DNA of 64,000 nt, taken from contig SUZW01000001.1 in assembly GCA_015059685.1 (NCBI GenBank), forward strand, positions 103,603 to 167,602, given 5' to 3'. Positions 18,879 to 27,373 of the stretch are shown here, one piece after another. The translations under genes and the position numbers were made by a program. Under the pieces are notes generated by a model that made no database searches, was not told where the DNA came from, and was given only the letters and a program-made list of their open reading frames with translations. Each line of letters begins with the position of its first letter. The first letter of the stretch is position 1. The DNA comes from Rikenellaceae bacterium (GTDB lineage Bacteria; Bacteroidota; Bacteroidia; Bacteroidales; Rikenellaceae).

Positions 18879-18949
18879 AGGTCTGAAGCGGATTCGAACC
18901 GCTGTACGAGGTTTTGCAGACCTCTGCCTAGCCACTCGGCCATCAGACC
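18879..18949 (-). tRNA. tRNA-Cys (GCA)
   Basis: A 71-nt cloverleaf: acceptor GGTCTGA/TCAGACC, D-arm GCCGAGTGGCTAGGC, anticodon stem GAGGT/ACCTC with loop CTGCAAA (anticodon GCA), T-arm AGCGG-TTCGAAT-CCGCT, and discriminator U73, as expected for tRNA-Cys. CCA is not encoded. Confidence 0.95.
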
Positions 18950-19296
18950 ATTTCCGTTATTCGGTCTGCAAAAGTACAAACTTTTTTCCAAATTCCAAAA
19001 TTTTTCAAATTTTTGTTGCGAAACTTCGCTTTTAAGTTGAAATTCATTCGGTTGAAGTGCAATATCGTACCAGATTATCGAACAAAAGAAGGGACTCGAA
19101 CGGCGTCAGCAGCCGAGAGCAGACCGAAGGGAGGTTGTTTCAATCGAAGATTGTCGGGATTGATGGGCGCTGTGGCGAAAATTTTTTTAGACACAATCGC
19201 ACAACAATCACGAGTATTTGCGTAGCAAACAACAACCGACCATAGACAAGTCAGCCGAGGCGCCACAAGCTGACCGAGTCCCTTTATCAAACGAAA
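18950..19296. other. intergenic DNA between tRNA-Cys and tRNA-Leu
   Basis: No gene is supported. The stretch carries a second copy of CGGTTGAAGTGC (19049-19060, also at 19317-19328) and of AGGGACTCGAAC (19090-19101, also in the tRNA-Leu T-arm), and an inverted copy of 14 bp of the tRNA-Leu 3' part (19275-19288). These look like rearranged tRNA-Leu fragments. Confidence 0.5.
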
Positions 19297-19320
19297 ACCG
19301 AGCAGAAAAATCTGCTCGGT
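19297..19320 (-). terminator. tRNA-Leu terminator
   Basis: ACCGAGCAGA pairs with TCTGCTCGGT around a 4-nt loop, followed on the minus strand by TTTTCG, 6 nt after the tRNA-Leu 3' end. Confidence 0.75.
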
Positions 19321-19325
19321 TGAAG

Positions 19326-19407
19326 TGCGGATAAAGGGACTCGAACCCCCACGCCTCTCGGCACCAGATCCTAAGTCTGGCGTGGCTACCAATTACACCA
19401 TATCCGC
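19326..19407 (-). tRNA. tRNA-Leu (TAG)
   Basis: An 82-nt class-II tRNA: acceptor GCGGATA/TATCCGC with A73, anticodon stem CCAGA/TCTGG with loop CTTAGGA (anticodon TAG), a long variable arm TGCCGAGAGGCG, and T-arm GGGGG-TTCGAGT-CCCTT. CCA is not encoded. Confidence 0.95.
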
Positions 19408-19491
19408 CTTTGTGTGGGTACAAAGGTAGCCATTTTTTTACAATTCGCAACCTTGCTCACTCTTTTTTAGGGAAAATTCGCACAAAAGTGC

Positions 19492-19499
19492 TAAATTTG
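19492..19499 (+). promoter_or_regulatory. -7 element TAAATTTG of FAD oxidoreductase gene
   Basis: TAAATTTG lies 20 nt before the ATG at 19520; a T-rich stretch lies where the -33 box would be. Confidence 0.5.
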
Positions 19500-19519
19500 C
19501 ACAATATTAGAGAATTACC

Positions 19520-21076
19520 ATGCCCAAGATTGTAAATCTAACACTCTCGCCCAAGCAGGCATCCGATGTGAAGCACTATGCTCCGTTGGTGGCTCGTGAG
19601 TTGCGTATCAAGGAGAGCGACATTGCGCTGTTGCGCATTGTCAAGCGTTCGGTAGATGCAAGGCGTGGAGCCTTGAAGGTAAATCTCTCGCTCGAGGCCT
19701 ATATCGACAACGAGGAGCAACCGGCACCCCTCCACTTCGATTATCCGTCGGTGGTGGGTAAGCCCGAGATAATCATTATTGGCGCAGGTCCTGCGGGGTT
19801 GTATGCGGCATTGCGGCTTATAGAGCTGGGTCTGAAGCCTATAATCTTCGAGCGAGGCAAGGAGGTTGTCGAGCGAGGCAAGGATATAGCGCAGATACAG
19901 CGCAATCAGGGTGTCGATCCCGACTCGAACTACGCCTTTGGTGAGGGCGGTGCGGGAACATTCTCCGATGGTAAACTCTTCACACGCAGCAAGAAGCGTG
20001 GCGACTACAACCGTGCTTTGCAGCGTCTTGTTTTCCACGGTGCTTCGCCCGAAATATTGTACGAGGCACATCCGCATATCGGTTCGGATCGCTTGCCACG
20101 CATCATTGCGAGTATGCGTGAGGCTATTCGTGCCGCAGGTGGCGAGGTGAACTTCGGAAGTCGTGTCACGGAACTTATCGTCAAGGGTGGCAAGGTACAG
20201 GGTGTTGTGGTGGGCGACACAAAGGTTGAGGCACAGGCGGTAGTTATTGCTACGGGCCACTCGGCACGAGATATATACTATATGTTGCATCGCAGCGGTG
20301 TGCGACTCGAGGCGAAGCCATACGCTATGGGCGTGCGCATCGAGCATCCGCAGCAGTTGATAAACAATATACAGTACCACCGTTCTGCCGATATGGAGTA
20401 TCTCCCTGCAGCGTCGTACTCGCTTGTGCAGCAGGTGGGTGGTAGAGGTGTCTATTCGTTCTGTATGTGTCCGGGAGGCTTTATTGTGCCGGCAATGACC
20501 GACGAGAGTGAGTCGGTGGTGAATGGTATGTCGCCTTCGCATCGTAACTCCCCATACGCCAACTCGGGCTTCGTGACCGAGATTAGGGCGGAGGATTTTA
20601 CTCACCTCACGGAGAGATATGGAGCCTTGGCGGGTCTGGTTTTTCAGCAGCAGCTGGAGCAAGCGGCACGAGAGCAGGCTCCCGAGCATCAGATGGCTCC
20701 GGCACAGCGTGTGGCGGACTTTGTGGCGGGTCGCAGGTCGGCATCGTTGCCGAAGGCGTCGTATGTACCGGGCCTTGTGTCGTCGAGGTTGGATGAGTGG
20801 ATGCCGCAGTTTATGGCTACACGACTGCGTGAGGCTATCTCTATCTTCGACAAGAGGATGAGGGGCTACATGACAAATGAGGCTGTGGTCGTGGGTGTGG
20901 AGTCGAGGACTTCGACACCTGTGCGCATACCTCGTGATAGGGTGTCGTTGCAACATCCCGAGGTGGAGGGGCTCTATCCTACGGGTGAGGGTGCAGGTTT
21001 TGCAGGAGGAATTATATCGGCTGCGCTCGATGGTGAGCGTGTAGCCGAGAGCATAGCAGAGATAGTAAAGAGATAG
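19520..21076 (+). CDS. FAD-dependent dehydrogenase, COG2509 type
   Basis: 518 residues. A short N-terminal domain (about 1-85) precedes a Rossmann FAD-binding motif IIIGAGPAGLYAALRL (about 90-105) followed by the FERG segment that ends the second beta-strand. The middle has GEGGAGTFSDGKL and a second dinucleotide motif ATGHSARD. The C-terminus (YPTGEGAGFAGGI) closes the FAD site. These traits match the uncharacterised NAD(P)/FAD-dependent oxidoreductase family widespread in anaerobes. The substrate is unknown. The two genes downstream follow with 4-nt spacing and 4-nt overlap, suggesting one transcript. Confidence 0.9.
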   Translation: MPKIVNLTLSPKQASDVKHYAPLVARELRIKESDIALLRIVKRSVDARRGALKVNLSLEAYIDNEEQPAPLHFDYPSVVGKPEIIIIGAGPAGLYAALRLIELGLKPIIFERGKEVVERGKDIAQIQRNQGVDPDSNYAFGEGGAGTFSDGKLFTRSKKRGDYNRALQRLVFHGASPEILYEAHPHIGSDRLPRIIASMREAIRAAGGEVNFGSRVTELIVKGGKVQGVVVGDTKVEAQAVVIATGHSARDIYYMLHRSGVRLEAKPYAMGVRIEHPQQLINNIQYHRSADMEYLPAASYSLVQQVGGRGVYSFCMCPGGFIVPAMTDESESVVNGMSPSHRNSPYANSGFVTEIRAEDFTHLTERYGALAGLVFQQQLEQAAREQAPEHQMAPAQRVADFVAGRRSASLPKASYVPGLVSSRLDEWMPQFMATRLREAISIFDKRMRGYMTNEAVVVGVESRTSTPVRIPRDRVSLQHPEVEGLYPTGEGAGFAGGIISAALDGERVAESIAEIVKR

Positions 21077-21080
21077 GAGT

Positions 21081-21971
21081 ATGTTTTCGATAATAGTATG
21101 TTCGATACGGCCAAATGAGGCGGAGGCGTTGCGACAAAATATCGCTGCGACGATAGGTGATGTGCCCTTTGAGATGATAGCCTACGACAATCGTGGCACG
21201 GGTAAGGGTATTGCCGAGGTCTATAACGAGTGCGCAGCACGGGCCAAGTATGACCTGCTCTGCTTCGCCCACGAGGATATCGAGTTTCGGAGCGAAGGCT
21301 GGGGTCGAGATATAGCCTCGAAGCTCGAAGAGGTGGGCACGGGCGTTATAGGTTTTGCGGGTAGCACCTACAAGTCGGCATACCCTACGGGGTGGCTCTG
21401 CACACGCCGTTGGGGTGTGAGGATGCACTATGTGCAGGGGCGAGGAGAGGGTGAACACCTCTTCGATGACAACCCCGACAAATCCTACTACTCGGAGGTC
21501 GTGTCGCTCGATGGCTTGTGCCTCTTTGTGCACCGCAGAGTGTGGGAGGAGGTGCGCTTTGACGATGAGCTGCTGCGAGGTTTTCACTGCTACGATGTCG
21601 ATTTCACGATTGCCACGACGATTGCGGGCTACCGCAACTATGTCTGCCACACGCAGCTTGTGAAACATCGCTCGTCGGGTGCCTACTCCTATGATTGGTA
21701 CCACACAAACCTCGCCATGCACGAGAAGTGGAGCGACTTCCTGCCACTCTATGTGGCGATGCCGTCGGTGCGTGAGTGCGAGGATCTGGAGCGTCGAGCC
21801 GAGGCGGAGGCGTTGCGTAAGGTTATGCAGCACGGGATGTTCGAGGTGTGCAGCTGGGGCGATATTGTGGACTATATTGCTCGTTATCCGCTGAAATTTG
21901 TATCTTACAAACTATTTGCACAGACGATTAAATATCGTCTTCGTGCGCTACTAAAAGGGGTAAAACGATGA
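21081..21971 (+). CDS. Glycosyltransferase-like protein (Glyco_tranf_2_5 type)
   Basis: 296 residues. The start FSIIVCSIRPNEAEALRQNI and the segment RGTGKGIAEVYNECAARAKYDLLCFAHEDIEF resemble GT-A glycosyltransferases of the PF13712 family; HED is the likely DXD-equivalent. FHCYDVDFT resembles the later acidic motif. The acceptor is unknown. Its TGA overlaps the ATG of the next gene (ATGA), so the two glycan genes are coupled. TGA here clearly acts as a stop codon. Confidence 0.8.
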   Translation: MFSIIVCSIRPNEAEALRQNIAATIGDVPFEMIAYDNRGTGKGIAEVYNECAARAKYDLLCFAHEDIEFRSEGWGRDIASKLEEVGTGVIGFAGSTYKSAYPTGWLCTRRWGVRMHYVQGRGEGEHLFDDNPDKSYYSEVVSLDGLCLFVHRRVWEEVRFDDELLRGFHCYDVDFTIATTIAGYRNYVCHTQLVKHRSSGAYSYDWYHTNLAMHEKWSDFLPLYVAMPSVRECEDLERRAEAEALRKVMQHGMFEVCSWGDIVDYIARYPLKFVSYKLFAQTIKYRLRALLKGVKR

Positions 21972-22729
21972 AGGTCAAGGTTGTTATACCGATATATAGG
22001 GAGCTCACTTCGTTGGAGAGAGCGTCGCTGCAACAGACAAGCCGAGTATTGGCTGCCTATCCTATCGAGGTTCTCTACCCCGAAGGTATGGATATAGAGG
22101 CTCTCGTGGGCGGTGTGGCTTCGCTGGAGTGCCGAGCTGTCAGCGAGGAGTGGCTTGGCCGACGAAATGGTATTGCGGGCTACAATAGGATGTGTCTGTC
22201 GGAGGAGTTTTACGCCATGTATGCCGACTACGACTATATCTTGATATGCCATACCGATGCGTGGATATTTCGAGATGAGTTGCAGGAGTGGTGCGAGAGG
22301 GACTACGACTGCGTTGCTGCGCCATGGTTGCGCCGACCGATATACAACCTTCCTCTCGTGAAGCAATATATGGCGTGGCGAGCCAAACGAGCGACAAAGC
22401 CTACACGCCAGATTTTGTATGGCAAGGTCGGCAATGGCGGTCTGTCGTTGCGTAAGGTTGCCTCGTTTATGAGGGTGTGCAGGGAGGAGAAGGCGACAAT
22501 AGATTGCTTCAATGCCGAGTCACATCACCTCTATAACGAAGATGTATTCTGGGCTACGGTACCGCATGACTTTCGCTATCCCGATGCTATGGAGGCCTTG
22601 CACTTCGCTATCGACACACATCCTCGCTACTGCTACAAGCTGTTGGGCGAGAAGCTCCCTTTTGGTTGTCACAGCTGGACCAAGCCGAAGTTCTATCGCT
22701 TCTGGCACAAAATAATAGAGGTGGAGTAG
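21968..22729 (+). CDS. DUF5672-family glycosyltransferase-like protein
   Basis: 253 residues, with VKVVIPIYRELTSLERASL at the start, the segment YDYILICHTDAWIF in the middle (TDAW being the likely metal/sugar motif) and GNGGLSLRK later, as in DUF5672 proteins found in glycan clusters. It overlaps the upstream glycosyltransferase by 4 nt. The last three codons and the stop lie in a hairpin shared with the gdhA end. Confidence 0.8.
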   Translation: MKVKVVIPIYRELTSLERASLQQTSRVLAAYPIEVLYPEGMDIEALVGGVASLECRAVSEEWLGRRNGIAGYNRMCLSEEFYAMYADYDYILICHTDAWIFRDELQEWCERDYDCVAAPWLRRPIYNLPLVKQYMAWRAKRATKPTRQILYGKVGNGGLSLRKVASFMRVCREEKATIDCFNAESHHLYNEDVFWATVPHDFRYPDAMEALHFAIDTHPRYCYKLLGEKLPFGCHSWTKPKFYRFWHKIIEVE

Positions 22730-22741
22730 TGCTCCACCTCT
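22717..22741. terminator. hairpin over DUF5672 stop, between convergent genes
   Basis: AGAGGTGGAG-TAGTG-CTCCACCTCT is a perfect 10-bp stem whose loop contains the TAG stop of the DUF5672 gene. On the minus strand it is followed by TATTATTTTG, so it can terminate gdhA. Confidence 0.65.
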
Positions 22742-22763
22742 ATCTGTGTTGTAGCGCAATCTG

Positions 22764-24101
22764 CTAAATAATTCCCTGCTCAAGCATCGCCTGTGCGACC
22801 TTGAGGAAGCCGGCGATATTTGCACCCTTGACATAGTTGATGCGGTCACCCTCGTCGCCCGCCTTGACGCAAGCCTCGTGGATAGACTGCATAATGTAGT
22901 GCAACTTCTCATCAACCTCGGCTGCCGACCACGAGATATGCATTGCGTTCTGGGTCATCTCCAAGCCCGAAGTAGCTACGCCACCTGCATTCACCGCCTT
23001 ACCCGGAGCGAACAAGATGCGAGCCTTCTGGAACGCTGCGATAGCTTCAGGGGTACAACCCATATTCGATACCTCGGCAACGCACCATGTGCCATTTGCG
23101 AGCAACTCCTCGGCATCAGCACCTGTCAGCTCGTTCTGGAAAGCACAAGGGAGTGCGATGTCGCACTTCACACTCCAAGCCTTCTTGCCCGGAACGAATG
23201 TGGCATCCGAGAACTTCTCGGCAAATGGAGCAACAATATTGCGGTTCGAAGCACGAAGCTCCAACATATAGTCAATCTTCTCATCGTTCATACCGTTAGG
23301 GTTGAGAACAACACCATCAGGTCCCGAAATAGCGATAACCTTTGCGCCCAACTCGGTAGCCTTCTTCGCTGCACCCCAAGCCACATTTCCGAAGCCCGAG
23401 ATAGCAACCGTTGCGCCCTTCAACTCCTTGCCTGCACGGTGGAGCATATGCTCAACAAAATACAAAGCTCCAAAGCCCGTAGCTTCAGGACGAATAAGTG
23501 AACCACCCCAAGTCAAGCCCTTGCCTGTCAAGACACCTGTGTTGTATTCACGAGCCAACTTCTTGTACATACCGTACATATAGCCAATCTCACGACCACC
23601 TACGCCTACATCGCCAGCAGGAACATCGGTGTCAGGGCCGATATTCTGCCACAACTCCAACATAAAGGCCTGGCAGAAACGCATAATCTCGGCATCGCTC
23701 TTGCCTACAGGATCGAAGTCCGAGCCACCCTTGGCTCCACCCATAGGGAGGGTTGTCAATGCGTTCTTGAAGGTCTGCTCAAAGCCGAGGAACTTCAACA
23801 TCGAAGGGTTTACAGCCTTGTGGAAGCGGATGCCGCCCTTGTATGGACCAATAGCCGAGTTGAATTGGATACGATAGCCGAGGTTGGTCTGTATCTCGCC
23901 CTGGTCATCAACCCAAGTTACACGGAAAGTGATGATGCGGTCAGGTTCGACCATGCGCTCAACAATCTTCGCCTTCTCAAATTCGGGGTGCTGGTTATAG
24001 ACCTCTTCGATAGACTCCAAAACTTCGCGTACTGCTTGCAAGTACTCGTTCTCACCTGGGTGCTTCTGCTCCAGGTTGAGCATAATGTCATTAACCTTCA
24101 T
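22764..24101 (-). CDS. gdhA: NADP-type glutamate dehydrogenase
   Basis: 445 residues, the usual size of hexameric GDH. The glutamate site appears as PMGGAKGGSDFDP (catalytic Lys region) after GPYKGGIRFH, and the coenzyme domain has the Rossmann GFGNVAWG. The sequence follows the hexameric NADP-dependent class (E. coli GdhA-like). It links ammonia and 2-oxoglutarate to glutamate in the cytoplasm. It is monocistronic and convergent with the DUF5672 gene. NADP rather than NAD preference is inferred from class. Confidence 0.96.
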   Translation of the reverse strand: MKVNDIMLNLEQKHPGENEYLQAVREVLESIEEVYNQHPEFEKAKIVERMVEPDRIITFRVTWVDDQGEIQTNLGYRIQFNSAIGPYKGGIRFHKAVNPSMLKFLGFEQTFKNALTTLPMGGAKGGSDFDPVGKSDAEIMRFCQAFMLELWQNIGPDTDVPAGDVGVGGREIGYMYGMYKKLAREYNTGVLTGKGLTWGGSLIRPEATGFGALYFVEHMLHRAGKELKGATVAISGFGNVAWGAAKKATELGAKVIAISGPDGVVLNPNGMNDEKIDYMLELRASNRNIVAPFAEKFSDATFVPGKKAWSVKCDIALPCAFQNELTGADAEELLANGTWCVAEVSNMGCTPEAIAAFQKARILFAPGKAVNAGGVATSGLEMTQNAMHISWSAAEVDEKLHYIMQSIHEACVKAGDEGDRINYVKGANIAGFLKVAQAMLEQGII

Positions 24102-24266
24102 AATTTTCTGTAAATTTAGCGATTTACTATCTTTTAACTTGTTGTCTTTGTGTTATCTTTTCCGTAGAGGAGGCGTTTATGCTTTTTGTCGCTACTTTCA
24201 GCGCACCCCCCTAACGACCCTAACGCCTCTAACGACCCTAATCCTCCTTGCGCCATCTCTCGTCTA

Positions 24267-24301
24267 AAAACTACTCACTACTCTCTACTCACTACTCACT
24301 A
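24267..24301 (-). repeat. (TAGTGAG)n heptamer tail after LuxR-type gene
   Basis: About 31 nt of TAGTGAG-type heptamers (minus strand) directly follow the regulator stop codon. The same 35-bp sequence occurs at 42712-42746 after kbl. Confidence 0.75.
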
Positions 24302-24302
24302 A

Positions 24303-24938
24303 TTAAATCTCCACCAAGTTGTGTTTTATGGCATAGACCACCAGGCTTGCCGTGTTTTTCGAGCCTGTCTTCTCGAGAATGTTGGCTCGGTGGGCATCGA
24401 CCGTGCGCTTCGAGATGAAGAGCGAGTCGGCAATCTCCTGTGTCGATAGACCTCGGCAGATGCCGAGCAAGACATCAACCTCACGCTCCGACAGAGCATC
24501 GGTGTCGTCACGACGACGCAGTGCGCTCGAGAGGGTCTGCATAACCTCCTTGCAGAAGTACTCCTCGCCTTCGCTCACAGCCTCGATAGCGGCAAAGACC
24601 TCCTCAATCGAGGAGTCCTTCATCAAAAAGCCCTTGGCACCCGCCTCGACCATACGGGAGTAGTAGTTCTCGTCGCCGAACATCGACAGGCATATAATCT
24701 TGAAGTTGGGGTTGCGCTCCAACGCCAACATCGTGGCTTTGTCACCCGACATCTGGGGCATAGCAATGTCCATAAAGACTATATCGGCCTCCACGGCCTC
24801 GGCATTTTCGAGGAACTCCGTGCCGTCACCCGCCTCGGCAACCACACGACAGCCGTGCTGACCATCTATAAGTCTGCGAAGCCCATTGCGAAATAGGGCG
24901 TGGTCATCAACCAACGCTATCTTAAGCTCTCTTGCCAC
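24303..24938 (-). CDS. LuxR/NarL-type response regulator
   Basis: 211 residues from the GTG at 24938; an ATG at 24983 (226 residues) is possible but would overlap the kinase gene by 62 nt rather than 17. The receiver domain starts LKIALVDDHALFRNGL with phospho-acceptor Asp in DIVFMDIAMP and the conserved Lys in KGFLMKDSS. The C-terminal LuxR HTH is LSEREVDVLLGICRGLSTQEIADSLFISKRTVDAHRANI. It pairs with the histidine kinase encoded just upstream. Its target genes are unknown. Confidence 0.93.
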   Translation of the reverse strand: MARELKIALVDDHALFRNGLRRLIDGQHGCRVVAEAGDGTEFLENAEAVEADIVFMDIAMPQMSGDKATMLALERNPNFKIICLSMFGDENYYSRMVEAGAKGFLMKDSSIEEVFAAIEAVSEGEEYFCKEVMQTLSSALRRRDDTDALSEREVDVLLGICRGLSTQEIADSLFISKRTVDAHRANILEKTGSKNTASLVVYAIKHNLVEI

Positions 24939-25917
24939 CTCTTTTACGCTGTTTTTTAACCTCCTCACGATGAACCGAAACACCTATTACCGCTGTAGCG
25001 TGCATACCGTGTCCCTTTTGGCTCGTGATATCGAAGGAACCATTTAGTGAGTCTATGCGTGATACGATATTCGACAAGCCCATACCGCAATCCATCATTG
25101 CCTTTGGGCGGAAGCCTCGGCCGTTGTCCGAGTAGTCGAGTTTGAGAGCATCGCCCTCAAACGATAGCGATAGGCTTATAATCGAACACCCCGAATGTTT
25201 CAACGAGTTGTTTATCAACTCACACACAACACGATACAGGATAACCTCGATATCGCTATCGAAACGCTCCTTGCGCATATTCGTGGCGAAGCGTATATAG
25301 ACCTTATGCAGCGACAGGATGCGTGAGATGAAGCTCTTGATACCCTGCGCCAGGCCGAAGTCCATAAGTATCTGTGGCGACATATTGTTCGATATCTCTC
25401 GTACCGAGCGTATCGCTTCGTCTATAACATAGCGTGTGTTTTGCAGTATCTCGTTCTGCTCGTCGGTGAGGTTGTCGGTAGGAAGTGCCGTGAGCGACAT
25501 TCGTGCCGACGAGAGCAGAGGTCCCATGCCGTCGTGCAGCTCCTTGGCAAAGTTGGAGCGTGAACGCTCCTCGGTGCGCAGCACAGCGGTCATAATGCGC
25601 TTGTTGAAGAGTGAACGCTGATAGTTTAGGCGGTCGATGTAGTTTACAAGTCGGTTGGCAAAGATTACCGCCAAGACGATACACAACGAGGCGACAATAT
25701 CGAGTGTGATGTATAGACTGCTATCTATTGTGTAGCCTCGGCGAGAGAACATCTGTATGATGTGCTGTGCAAAGGATACAGCGAAGCCCACAATGCACAA
25801 TATCCATATAGCATTATACTTTGTGCGACGCACGAGGTGTACGGCAAACCCCATCGCAACAAGTTGAATGATGGTTAAGACAACCATTATGATGATGAAG
25901 CCGACACTCAATTGCAT
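24922..25917 (-). CDS. NarL-type sensor histidine kinase
   Basis: 331 residues. Three or more hydrophobic helices fill the first about 95 residues with hardly any periplasmic domain. Then come a HisKA_3 dimerisation segment with the phospho-accepting His in RSNFAKELHDGMGPLLSS and an HATPase_c domain (ELINNSLKHSG as N-box, DNGRGF and GMGLSNIVSRI as G-boxes). It overlaps and presumably phosphorylates the LuxR-type regulator downstream. The signal may be membrane-derived, given the lack of a sensor domain. Confidence 0.93.
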   Translation of the reverse strand: MQLSVGFIIIMVVLTIIQLVAMGFAVHLVRRTKYNAIWILCIVGFAVSFAQHIIQMFSRRGYTIDSSLYITLDIVASLCIVLAVIFANRLVNYIDRLNYQRSLFNKRIMTAVLRTEERSRSNFAKELHDGMGPLLSSARMSLTALPTDNLTDEQNEILQNTRYVIDEAIRSVREISNNMSPQILMDFGLAQGIKSFISRILSLHKVYIRFATNMRKERFDSDIEVILYRVVCELINNSLKHSGCSIISLSLSFEGDALKLDYSDNGRGFRPKAMMDCGMGLSNIVSRIDSLNGSFDITSQKGHGMHATAVIGVSVHREEVKKQRKRGGKRA

Positions 25918-25937
25918 ATAAAGCCTATTTTTTGGGG

Positions 25938-26693
25938 TTACAACAACAATTCCAACTCTTCGAGTTGCCTATACTCTGTCATATCGACCTTTATAGGCAC
26001 CACAGCAACATAGCCATTAGCCAAAGCCCACTCATCGCTCTCCTCGGCCGCAGGCTCCGCATTTTGGAAACCGCCCGTAAGCCAGAAGTATTCACGGCCG
26101 TGGGGGTCGGTGCGGAGGAAGAACTCCTCTCGCCAAAAACCACGAGTCTGCCTCGATATGCGCACACCCTTAATCTCTGCGAGAGGTATATTCGGAACAT
26201 TGACATTCAGACAACAAGGCAACGACACTCCCTTCTCGAGAACCTTCCCAACAATCTCTACGCCATACTTCACCGCACCCTCGAAATCTGCATCGGGGTC
26301 GTGGTCTGTGAGCGAGAGTCCGATGCTCGGGATGTTGTAGAACGAGGCCTCGATAGCGGCTCCCATCGTTCCGGAGTAGAGGACATTTATGGCGGCATTC
26401 GAGCCGTGGTTTATGCCCGAGATAGCCAAATCGACCTTCTCGTTGGTGAGGAGATAGTCGAAAGCCATCTTCACGCAATCTACGGGTGTGCCATTAAGGG
26501 CGTAAACCGTTACTCCCTCCTCGTCACGCACCTTGCGGAGGCGGAGTGGGTTGTAAATCGTTATGGCTTGGCTCATACCACTCTGTGGTGCCTCGGGTGC
26601 AATGGCTATAACACGACCAAAGTGGCGTGCCACCTCTATGGCTGCCTCAAAACCCTTCGAACGATAGCTGTCGTCGTTGGTTAGAAATATCAA
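25938..26693 (-). CDS. surE: 5'/3'-nucleotidase SurE
   Basis: About 251 residues from the TTG at 26693, preceded by AGGGAGAG as a strong ribosome-binding site; the GTG at 26708 chosen by the ORF track is only 5 nt from the -7 element. The start IFLTNDDSYRSKG carries the metal-binding Asp-Asp pair, followed by VIAPEAPQSGMSQAITI and the Asn in SGINHGSN, all SurE metal-site features. It dephosphorylates nucleoside 5'- and 3'-monophosphates. The gene is alone, with terminators on both sides. Confidence 0.93.
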   Translation of the reverse strand: MIFLTNDDSYRSKGFEAAIEVARHFGRVIAIAPEAPQSGMSQAITIYNPLRLRKVRDEEGVTVYALNGTPVDCVKMAFDYLLTNEKVDLAISGINHGSNAAINVLYSGTMGAAIEASFYNIPSIGLSLTDHDPDADFEGAVKYGVEIVGKVLEKGVSLPCCLNVNVPNIPLAEIKGVRISRQTRGFWREEFFLRTDPHGREYFWLTGGFQNAEPAAEESDEWALANGYVAVVPIKVDMTEYRQLEELELLL

Positions 26694-26713
26694 TCTCTCC
26701 CTATTCACACCAA

Positions 26714-26721
26714 CAAAGGTA
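26714..26721 (-). promoter_or_regulatory. -7 element TACCTTTG of surE
   Basis: TACCTTTG on the minus strand, 20 nt before the preferred TTG start. Confidence 0.55.
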
Positions 26722-26782
26722 ATGATTTATCAAGAATATCAAAAATATTGAAAATATTTTTTGCATTTTCTGCCACAAAAAA

Positions 26783-26814
26783 GGTAGTGTCCAAAAATTT
26801 TTTTGGACACTACC
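26783..26814 (-). terminator. terminator of DUF3127 gene
   Basis: GGTAGTGTCCAAAAA pairs perfectly with TTTTTGGACACTACC and is followed by TTTTTT on the minus strand, 38 nt after the DUF3127 stop. Confidence 0.9.
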
Positions 26815-26852
26815 CCTACGGTTAGACAGCCTCTTTTTGTGATGCGTCGTTT

Positions 26853-27257
26853 TTAGAATGGCAGATCATCTACCGCAACTCCGCTTGCCTCGGGCATTGC
26901 CGGTTCTGCAGTTGGCATCGGAGCCATCTCTGCACTCGGCATCGGAGCAGCATAGTTTGTTGTAGGTTGCTCGGCAATATGAGCCACCTCTTTTGGCTTG
27001 GCGCTGCGTACATTTATATCGGTGTACCAGCGACCGTTGTACTCTCGTGAGTCGATATCGAACGATACGATATACGAAGCTCCGACTACGAGGCGGGCCA
27101 CCTCGTCACGCTTGTTGAAAAACTTTACGCACGCCTTGCGTGGGTAGGGTGAGCCTGTCTGCACCTCGAATACTACATCTTGGCGGAACCACTCGCCACG
27201 AGCCGATGTGCCGCTTGTCTCGGGCAACACCTTGAATACTATTCCTTCAAACTCCAT
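26853..27257 (-). CDS. DUF3127 protein (OB-fold, SSB-like)
   Basis: 134 residues. MEFEGIVFKVLPETSG and the strand pattern through RDEVARLVVGASYIVSFDIDSREYNGRWYTDINVRS match DUF3127, a Bacteroidetes family with a predicted OB fold related to single-stranded DNA-binding proteins. A Pro/Ala/Met-rich flexible tail ends in the acidic DDLPF, which is the kind of C-terminal tip SSB uses to recruit partners. DNA binding is inferred from fold only. Confidence 0.85.
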   Translation of the reverse strand: MEFEGIVFKVLPETSGTSARGEWFRQDVVFEVQTGSPYPRKACVKFFNKRDEVARLVVGASYIVSFDIDSREYNGRWYTDINVRSAKPKEVAHIAEQPTTNYAAPMPSAEMAPMPTAEPAMPEASGVAVDDLPF

Positions 27258-27294
27258 AATTATATATTTTTTTACTCTTTGCTTCTGTGCTCTG

Positions 27295-27302
27295 CAAAGG
27301 TA
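27295..27302 (-). promoter_or_regulatory. -7 element TACCTTTG of DUF3127 gene
   Basis: TACCTTTG on the minus strand, 38 nt before the start and about 20 nt behind the hpf terminator. Confidence 0.55.
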
Positions 27303-27322
27303 GTAAAAATCCTACAATGAAA

Positions 27323-27355
27323 AAGCCTGCCGGCAACTTTTTTGCAGGCAGGCTT
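27323..27355 (-). terminator. terminator of hpf
   Basis: AAGCCTGCC and GGCAGGCTT form the stem, followed by TTTTC on the minus strand, 19 nt after the hpf stop. Confidence 0.85.
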
Positions 27356-27373
27356 GGTGGTGATTGGGCAGAG

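Noticed and set aside
18583-18949. Integrated island at tRNA-Cys
   Set aside because: Only 185 bp lie between the repeats, with no integrase or cargo; only a scar can be claimed.
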